Below are positions 57,018 to 64,000 of a stretch of DNA of 64,000 bases, in pieces. The notes under the pieces are model-generated. The model saw nothing but the letters and a program-made list of their open reading frames with translations. It ran no database searches and was not told the DNA's origin. The stretch's first letter is position 1. The number at the start of each line of letters is the position of its first letter. The DNA lies in assembly GCA_033002965.1 (NCBI GenBank), contig JAURVB010012681.1, positions 41,001 to 105,000 of the forward strand, in the 5' to 3' direction. Origin of the DNA: Piper betle. Taxonomy: Eukaryota; Streptophyta; Magnoliopsida; Piperales; Piperaceae. A program made the translations under genes and the position numbers.

Positions 57018-60000
57018 CTAGCTATCTTGGCAATCCAAAGAAGTTCTAATATTACGCAAAGCACAAGACACAAGTGAAGTAACGGTCTCAACGGACTCCA
57101 TTGTCAATCTAGCATCCGGCGATACATTGGCCAGCATCTGAAAGGCCACAGTTAGAATAGACCCCTCCGAGGTCGCGGCCTCCTCCGTCCTCGATGTGAT
57201 CACCCTCGGCCTCGCTGACATCCCATCGGGCAAAATCGAGTACCCCGACGGCAAGATGGCCACGCCACTTGATCCGCCGCCGACCAGGACTGACTGCATT
57301 GCCGTTGCCTCCACCGGCGAGTACACCACCATTGACTCGTAGGCGTTCGTGGAACTATCTTGAATAACCCACACATTTGTCTCGCCCGGGTGGGATGACT
57401 GGTCATGGATCAACTAATCACATAAATAAATAGTATTTCTATCTGTACTATATTGTTTTTTTGCCTTATAAATTTGTTCATTTATAATTATATAAATCTC
57501 AAATTTCTTTCCGAATATTAATAATTGAGCCATTATGAAAATTAACAAAGTAAATAAAAATTAGTCGGACAGATGACATTATTTATTTGTTTATAAACAA
57601 ATTGATCGAGGTAGATAATGATCTTTACATGGATTGTCACAGCGTTTCGTCTATCTTGAGCTTTAGCTAAACTTGCCATGGAGTGCAGTTTCATGGATCC
57701 CAAAATAGAGATGACATCCCACTGAAATCAACCAACAACTTATCAATTTCGTTAAGTGCACTTGGAGAAAATAATTTTCATCAACAGATCATTGACAATT
57801 TATCTACTTTTAAGTTAATAAAAAGGGAATTCAATACTAACATCTGATTAAAAGTAAGAGATCTAATTAATCAAAATATAACAAATTAAAAATAATAAAA
57901 AATTAAATTATTGTAATCCATCTTCTTATTTAATTAGGACTTATCTTTTAAGGTCGAAAGTCAATCATAATTTATATTTAAGATATTAGATTATTACACG
58001 GTCGATCTCGTTATTTTATAAGATTTTATACATAAAATTAAAATTTATTTATGATATGAGTAGCACGTAACGTGATAACTTGCCTAGTTAGATATCATGC
58101 AATCAAATGCTACCTTCGTCCCGCTATTTATGAACATTTTCCTTATAGCAACCAACGAATTCGCATTTCCTTGTCTGCCGTGTTGAAATTTCTTCCTAGT
58201 CAAGAAAAACATGTGATCTCATGAGCTAGCAAAGGTTCGCACCTCGTGTCGTCGGTTCTCATCTCTGAGAAAATCAAAGAGGAGGGTGGGAGGAATGGGA
58301 AGCCAAGAGGATGAAACAGCACATAAGATGAGGCCAATGGCGTCACCAGGATCGCCATTGTTCTTCCTAGAAGCCACCCTTATCTCGTCCCCTTCCTTGG
58401 TTGTGAGCCTTGTCCATGATTTGTAGCAGGTTGAAGCTCCTACCACGCTGCAGAAGCTGCATGTCATCCTCTGAGCTAGGTTCAGAGTGCTCTGCCTCCC
58501 CACCATCCTCGACACCCCTGAGTTCCAACGATGGTAAATGGCATGTACTAAGATTGAATAGACTGGGTGGTTTTTTGGAGTCAAAACAGCTTTTTTACCA
58601 CAGCAAAATATTAAATAAAGCTTTCTTAAACCTATGTTAAATTAAATGGATAGATTACTTACCATAGCAGTCTTTGGTGGGCACATTGGTGGCCATGGAG
58701 AATACTATTCTTTCTAACTGGAGCTGCATTGTGGTCATCCAGTGTCTTGCTCCAAAGGCCAGGCCATTGTTCACAAGCGATCTATACAGGGCCGGAACTC
58801 TGACTTTTTCACATTCCAAATGCTCTACCCAAGTGACCTACTATCATATTAATTAATTAATATCTGCAGTTAATTCATTGTTAATTGATAATCAAATGTT
58901 ACTTAGTTTAAGGAGTGCAATCACCTTGCAACGACCATTGTACTGATCTGAGATGACGATGCCGGACGGATGTTTCCGGCACCTACCAAGGGAGGCGTCG
59001 ATGCAGTCGCCGAGGCCGTCGATGGAGACGTCGACAATGGCCCAGCACTGAGGGCTTAGCTGTTTGCAGTGTCTGACAAAGTACACCTCTCTGCTCGGCA
59101 CCATGGCCGTCCTCATTTGCAATTCTCCTACCATCTGCAATTCCCATCGTATTGAACTCAACTCTTATTATTGCTTTAGTTATCGAACAATTTAGACAAA
59201 ATTTCATTTGAGCTAAAACTGAAGTATGTACTCAAATTATTACCAGTTGCACACGGCCGTTACAGGTATCAAGGTCTCCATGGCACAAGATGTCCAAGGT
59301 GGCTGCGTTGGACACTACGGAGAAGAAGATTTCTTTCCAACGTTCCTGATCACAGAGAGCCAACCCTGTTAATACTCAGAGCTGCAGAAAAATGTAGCGG
59401 TGATGACAGTGTATTGACTGTCATGCAGAGACTGTCAATTCCAACCATGTGTGGCATTTACTATAGCATAGCCATATTTTTTTATAACCTTTTTGAATAC
59501 TTCGACTTGAAATTAGTTTTAGAATATTACATTAGAATACTTTAACACAAATCGACTCCCTCTGACAAGTAAGCCTTTTATTTAGACGTGCATGTGTAGT
59601 TGTGGACAAGCTCATGAGTGTTCAAATTTAGCGCACGTACTTTGAAGGACAACTACACTTTATATTTTGTAAAAGATATATTAGTTAAGCATAAAAATGA
59701 TGTAGATGAAAACATCACTATAAATATTAAAACCTTATGGTAATCTGAGAGTTTGCAAATAAAGATTATACATATTGATTGCTCAAATATATAGTGTTAG
59801 TGTATATCTTTATATATATATATATATATATATGTATATGTGTGTGTATGTCGTCTACGATCATATATTGTAATAATGCATTATTTTACCACATCCATGA
59901 AAGTCTGAACCAACACGGGGAGGTCCACAAAGAGCAGTGCCGTGTCCCTTGATGCCTCGATGGATAACTTCTTGACATCACCTGCGCCATGGCCGCTACC

Positions 60001-61832
60001 CTTCCTGCTCTTGTGTGAAAGATATTCGTCGTAGTTCAGAATCTCTCTCCCCGTCTCCACACTCCTCATCCACAATGGCTCTCCCATTGTTGCCATCTTG
60101 TTGAGCTCCTCCATGGCACCCACAACAAACTCTATGATCCTCTCCTTCTCCTTCCCAAAATCACTCCATCTCTGTTATGATATTGCTCCGAGCAGCTCAC
60201 ACCAACACTAGCACTACTGCTATTCCTTTCTTGGTTGTTGCATTCCATGAAGTTCAAAGTAGGAAATGGTCTTCCCAGGGAAGCATTTCCTGTAGAAGCC
60301 TTCAACTTTTCAATCTGGGATGCCACAAAATATGGCCATGATCAGTTTCATATGTACCATGCTCTCAGTTTTTCCAGTTGTGGGTTGGATTATCTGGACG
60401 TAGCAATTACCTCTGTTTTGAGTCTTGCATTCTCAATCCTGAGCTTTTTCTCTTCGGCCATGGCTGCTGCTTCTGGGTTTGTTGTGACAAAGTCGCAGTT
60501 TAGGCAGAAGGCTTTCTTCATTGTCTCGGAGACAACGGTTCTCTTCTCTGAGCCTGTCCACCTCCGACTTCAACACAGAGTTTTCATGGCGCTCTTGTAC
60601 TGCCTGCCAAATATCAAACAATTATTTTGGACCTCACAAAATGCAACTAATTAGTGCTCTTCGAAAGAGAATTCATTCAAACCTTGATTTGTGTCCGGCG
60701 ATTCTGAAACCAGAACTTGACTTGTTTGGGTGACAGACCAAGCCGCTTGCTCAACTGCTGCCTCTGCTTCTCGTCTGGGTGAGGTGATTCCTTCAACAAC
60801 CTGCACATCATTTTATCAACCAATTCCAACAACCAGCTCAGTTTAGAATCATGAATAATATATCACAATAGTAATGGTTTAGAAGGTAGATTTCATTATT
60901 GTTTAAAAAATGTAAAGTGTAGCATGCCTTGCTTGCAGAACTGGTAGTAATAAACCAAGAAGCAAACTAAATTATAAACAGAAAAAATGAAAATGTTGTC
61001 TTGCACAAACTTTCCTTTCATGTTTAACTCATTTAAGTTTGCTAAAGTCCATGCACAAAAATTTGATTGTGAAAAGTCTTATAAATTATCATATTATTAG
61101 TTATTATCATATAAGATAGAGTATATTATGAATTGGCGTAACGTACAGGTGTTTTTCCTAAACACCAAAAGTTCAAAGAAGAAACTCACGCTTCCATTTC
61201 CCGGATCTGCTCGGTGGTGTGTCTATGGTACTTCCTTTTCTTCCTCTTGCCATCATCGTCGACGTCGTCCTCGCTGTCGACTGCCTCCAAGTTCACGTCC
61301 TCGTCAGACAATGGTGGTCCTGTGTTCTCACTGCTAAGCTGCTGAAACCCAGCTTCTTCCCGGCTTCCTCCTCCACAGCTCCCTTCATCCCCTTCCTCCA
61401 CCTCCGTCACTACCGTCGCCCTTCTGAACACACCTGCCTGCTCAAATATCTACAATAGTAAATACCCAGCACCAATTCCAATTCCGTCTTCAATTATGTA
61501 CTCAAAATATCAAATTATGCCATGGTCACCTATATATAGCATGCTATTTAAGAAGGGAAATATCAAAACTGGGAATTCGTTTGCTTCTGATTTCTGGAAA
61601 TCATATTACATAACTGGGATCGCTTCCATTTGTTAAAACACATGAACCCCAAAGGCCATAAATGCCACATTTCTTATGGCTTCTTAGCTACCAATGCACT
61701 ATTTTTGGTAGAATTATAAATATACACAAGCAAGAAAAGGAAGTAGAGAAAGAGAGAGCTCACTAGGGAGAGGGAGAGGGAGAGGGCAGGGGAGGAGAAG
61801 AAGTCTTTGGTGCGAGAAGGCAAGTTAGACAT
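57018..61832 (-). CDS. GL2: HD-ZIP class IV homeobox gene, GLABRA2-like, two frameshifts
   Basis: Nuclear transcription factor of epidermal cell fate (trichome/root-hair patterning in Arabidopsis). The eleven exons are 61832-61764, 61437-61190, 60800-60683, 60603-60411, 60314-59890, 59345-59244, 59134-58925, 58837-58663, 58517-58243, 57721-57629 and 57413-57018, with GT-AG introns throughout. The N-terminus [22 protein letters not shown] is diagnostic of GL2 within the class. The homeodomain follows ([20 protein letters not shown] to [13 protein letters not shown]), then the leucine zipper, the START lipid-binding domain ([22 protein letters not shown] [60 protein letters not shown]) and the C-terminal HD-SAD region ([43 protein letters not shown]). 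Restored length is about 767 residues (GL2 747). Frameshifts lie at about 60525-60535 (zipper loop) and 60162-60175. They are opposite in sign, but a stop falls between them. Confidence 0.93.
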
Positions 61833-62519
61833 GACCGGAAGCTGATAAAAGACACAGGAATGTAACGTGGAATTCTTGGATCGTGTGAAGGTAAGGTTGG
61901 GTGTATATGAAGCGAAGAGAGTTTCGGAGAATGGGCACGGAGGGAGGGTGGGGTATGTAAATTGAATAACAAAACAACAAACTATAAGGGATTCAATTAT
62001 GTGGGGAGAGGAGGGAATATGGCCCGTGGTGGGGACCGGGGAGCCCAGACATGGTAGGTGTTGAATGTCAGATGTAAGGAACAAAGCAAATGTGCAGGGT
62101 GGTCTGTGTAAATGTTTGTATATGTGGAAGTGTTTCTCAGTAACTAAATACATATAATATGATGTATATCTGACGTTTTGATTATGTGAGAATTCACAAA
62201 CTCCAAACTATGGATGTAAGATTACGAACAAAAAATAAAGTTATATATGTATATACACGCGCGGTAGAATTACCACTTCATTCCTCCGCTTAAACCTTCG
62301 GAAGATATTATCTAATATTATTTTATCACACTTGCAGGTATCTTTTTCTTTATTTATTAATTTTATTTTACACGTGATAAATGAGAAACAAACATTCACT
62401 ACAAAAAATCTTAAAAAACTTTTTGTCACCTAAAATAAATAGTTGAGAAAAGTTTTATTTTTGTCACATTTTAACGTGAACTATCCTACATGTGGATATT
62501 ATATATATATATATATATA
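61833..62519 (-). promoter_or_regulatory. 5' flank of the GL2-like gene
   Basis: This is the presumed promoter and leader, about 690 bp. A purine-rich (GAGAGG)n tract lies at about 61752-61800, overlapping exon 1 and its donor, so the (CTCTCC)n on the minus strand encodes the Ser-Leu repeat at the exon end. No convincing L1 box (TAAATGYA) was found. A (TA)n run at about 62497-62519 marks the edge of the next repeat. Confidence 0.4.
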
Positions 62520-62985
62520 GCAAAAATACTCCTATGTACTACCTTGTTAGGCAGTGCATAGGCAACTTATTAAATGTGGCCCGTTGGGTGAAAATCTGAT
62601 GACCCACAATTTTTACTTGTTTCTGCCCCCCTCGGTAGTTCCGCCACCCCGACCCCGGCCTTGCCTCGGACCCGGCCGAATAAAGCCCATTGGTCCGGGC
62701 CTCATGGTGCGCGCGCGCGCGCGCGCCGTTGCTCACCACACGAACGGCTATATAGTAGGGTTTCCGCGCCTGCCCCGACCCGCCGTAGCGACCATCTGTT
62801 GCGGGGGCTGTGTTCTCCTCGGTTGCTACTCACCTTTCTAACGCGGTATTCCCACCCAATAGGTGCGCGGTTCCCAATAACTATTTTATACCCATATGTG
62901 ACATTGCTGACGGCGATAACGGTCGTGATGAGGTGTGCCTTAATAACGGAAAAAGCAAGGATGATGTACGGTAATAAACGCTAAA
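62520..62985. mobile_element. GC-rich repeat next to a (TA)n run, with (GC)n tract
   Basis: It directly follows a (TA)n run. 'gtggcccgttgggtgaaaatc' and 'gatgacccacaatttttact' are followed by C-rich text, then a (GC)9-10 run at 62708-62727 and more GC-rich DNA to about 62960. The layout (TA run, GGCCCGTTGG-type word, A/T run, G/C-rich body) resembles the element at 20405-21060 in reverse. It encodes no recognisable protein. Confidence 0.4.
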
Positions 62986-63199
62986 TGGGACAATTGTGTG
63001 CAAATAAGTTAAAAAATAAAATAATTTTGTTCTAAAAAACTTATTTCCGATCCTAACGGGTTAGTTATATTACAAAAAATGAAATAATTTCATAATAAAT
63101 TATTAAATTTAAAAATATATAAAATTTAAAAATATATAAATTTAAAAAACTTGACATAAAATATATATGATATAAATTTAAAAATATATAAAATAATTT

Positions 63200-63655
63200 T
63201 GTAATAAAAACTTGACTCGATCCTGTGCAGAACTGAGTCAAGTTTTTATTACAAAATAAATGTGAAAATAAAATAATTTCATAAAAAATTTGAGTGTGTT
63301 CGACACAAGTCAAGCTCTTTATTACAAAATAAATTTATTAAAGAATAAAATTTCATTACAAAATATTTTTAAAAAATATTAAAATAATTCTGTAATAAAT
63401 TATTTTAACTCGAGTCAGGATGTGTAAAGTTTTGATTACAAAATTATTTTATTTTTTTAAAATTTATTTCGTAATATTAACTCGAGTTGGGTTCAAGTAA
63501 AGTTTTTATTACGAAATTATTTTATTTAAAAATTTTTTTTCTTAATATTAACTCAAGTCGGGATTAAGTAAAGTTTTTATTATGAGATCATTTTATTTTT
63601 GTTTATAATTTATTTCGTAATATTAACTAGAGACCGATCGAGTTAAGTTTTTATT
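63200..63655. repeat. AT-rich tandem repeat, unit about 70-90 bp
   Basis: About five imperfect units each contain 'ttaactcgagtcggg' or a variant ('aactgagtcaag', 'ttaactcaagtcggg', 'ttaactagagaccgatcgag') and then 'aagtttttattacnaaat' and 'attttattt'. They are strongly diverged from each other at the left. Confidence 0.7.
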
Positions 63656-63689
63656 ACCAAAATACCCTCTCATGTTTCTTCCTTGTTTG

Positions 63690-64000
63690 CTTTGGCATGC
63701 CACCTGCTAGCGACCTTGCCATTGGCCGCTCTCTAGCCAACAATGTCGCTGCCCTAAGCTGCCATGAGCGGGAGGAGCAATGCGGAGAGGGGATCGCCAC
63801 GGTTGCTGGCGGGGGCGGTGGGGGACGACTGTCGGGTCGGGGCGCAGGAGGTGGGTCAGAAACTGGCGAGAGAGGGGGCCTTGTGTGGGTGGGGAGCAAC
63901 GCGGGGGGCTACTGGTGGGGGTGGTGGGGGACGGCGGGTGCAAGAGGCCGAGGGGGGGGGGCTGGAAAGGGTAAAAAAAAAGAGTGTGGGCCGTTGGATT
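63690..64000. repeat. G-rich repeat running off the window
   Basis: A G-rich body (63770-63965) with runs of 6-9 G is followed by GGTAAAAAAAAAGAGTG and the word GGGCCGTTGGATT at the window end. The same order (G-rich, A/T run, GGGCCGTYKGATY) is seen at 20900-20985, so this is probably another member of that family. The other boundary is outside the window. Confidence 0.45.

Noticed and set aside
57200..57406. Shadow minus-strand frame over the last GL2 exon
   Set aside because: It is an out-of-frame reading of the conserved C-terminal exon.

Overview
This is a stretch of plant nuclear chromosome, from a flowering plant. The evidence is intron-rich genes with GT-AG introns, three nuclear plant-specific families (a GLABRA2-type HD-ZIP IV factor, a PRONE-domain RopGEF and photosystem I PsaH), a three-repeat MYB3R factor, abundant Ty3/gypsy LTR retrotransposon debris, and an inserted piece of plastid DNA. 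The very GC-rich first exon of the reductase gene hints at a monocot, but that is a weak inference.

Layout. 89-2853 (minus): a two-exon hydroxyphenylpyruvate/hydroxypyruvate reductase-like gene carrying two frameshifts. 3.5-21.8 kb: a nested transposon block. It contains a non-coding repeat with a ~1 kb imperfect inverted repeat, two divergent long LTRs with internal tandem repeats, a decayed Ty3/gypsy element on the minus strand (LTR 12035-12904, pol/gag 12905-17083, PBS, LTR 17102-19565) that split a miniature TRIM-like element (19566-19975), a G-rich element flanked by TA runs, and further LTR pieces. 22019-22886 (plus): a broken second copy of the reductase gene. 23400-24863: an hAT-like element holding an LTR fragment. 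25-29.7 kb: mostly AT-rich and empty, with a LINE relic.

30-37.5 kb (plus): a complete MYB3R cell-cycle transcription factor gene in 12 exons, with AACGG (MSA) cores in its promoter and an overlapping upstream ORF. 38.7-40.1 kb: a nuclear plastid insertion with trnT-UGU and an intact rps4. It lies between two copies of a duplicated segment derived from the MYB3R 3' flank. 44.8-47.2 kb (plus): a RopGEF gene, convergent with PSAH at 47.7-48.3 kb (minus). 51.1-55.6 kb: an hAT-like element and an LTR-like repeat. 57.0-61.8 kb (minus): an 11-exon GLABRA2-like homeobox gene. 62.5-64 kb: GC-rich and AT-rich repeats.

The host genes do not form a pathway cluster. Their roles are cell-cycle transcription, Rho-of-plants signalling, photosystem I, epidermal cell fate and aromatic/hydroxy-acid reduction. 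The most striking overall signal is that all five otherwise well-conserved host genes carry one or more single-base frameshifts. This points either to residual assembly indels or to real decay, and every protein model here should be read with that in mind. I saw no clearly novel gene system. The most unusual structures are the plastid insertion inside a segmental duplication, the large inverted repeat, the split miniature retroelement and the TA-flanked G-rich repeats.
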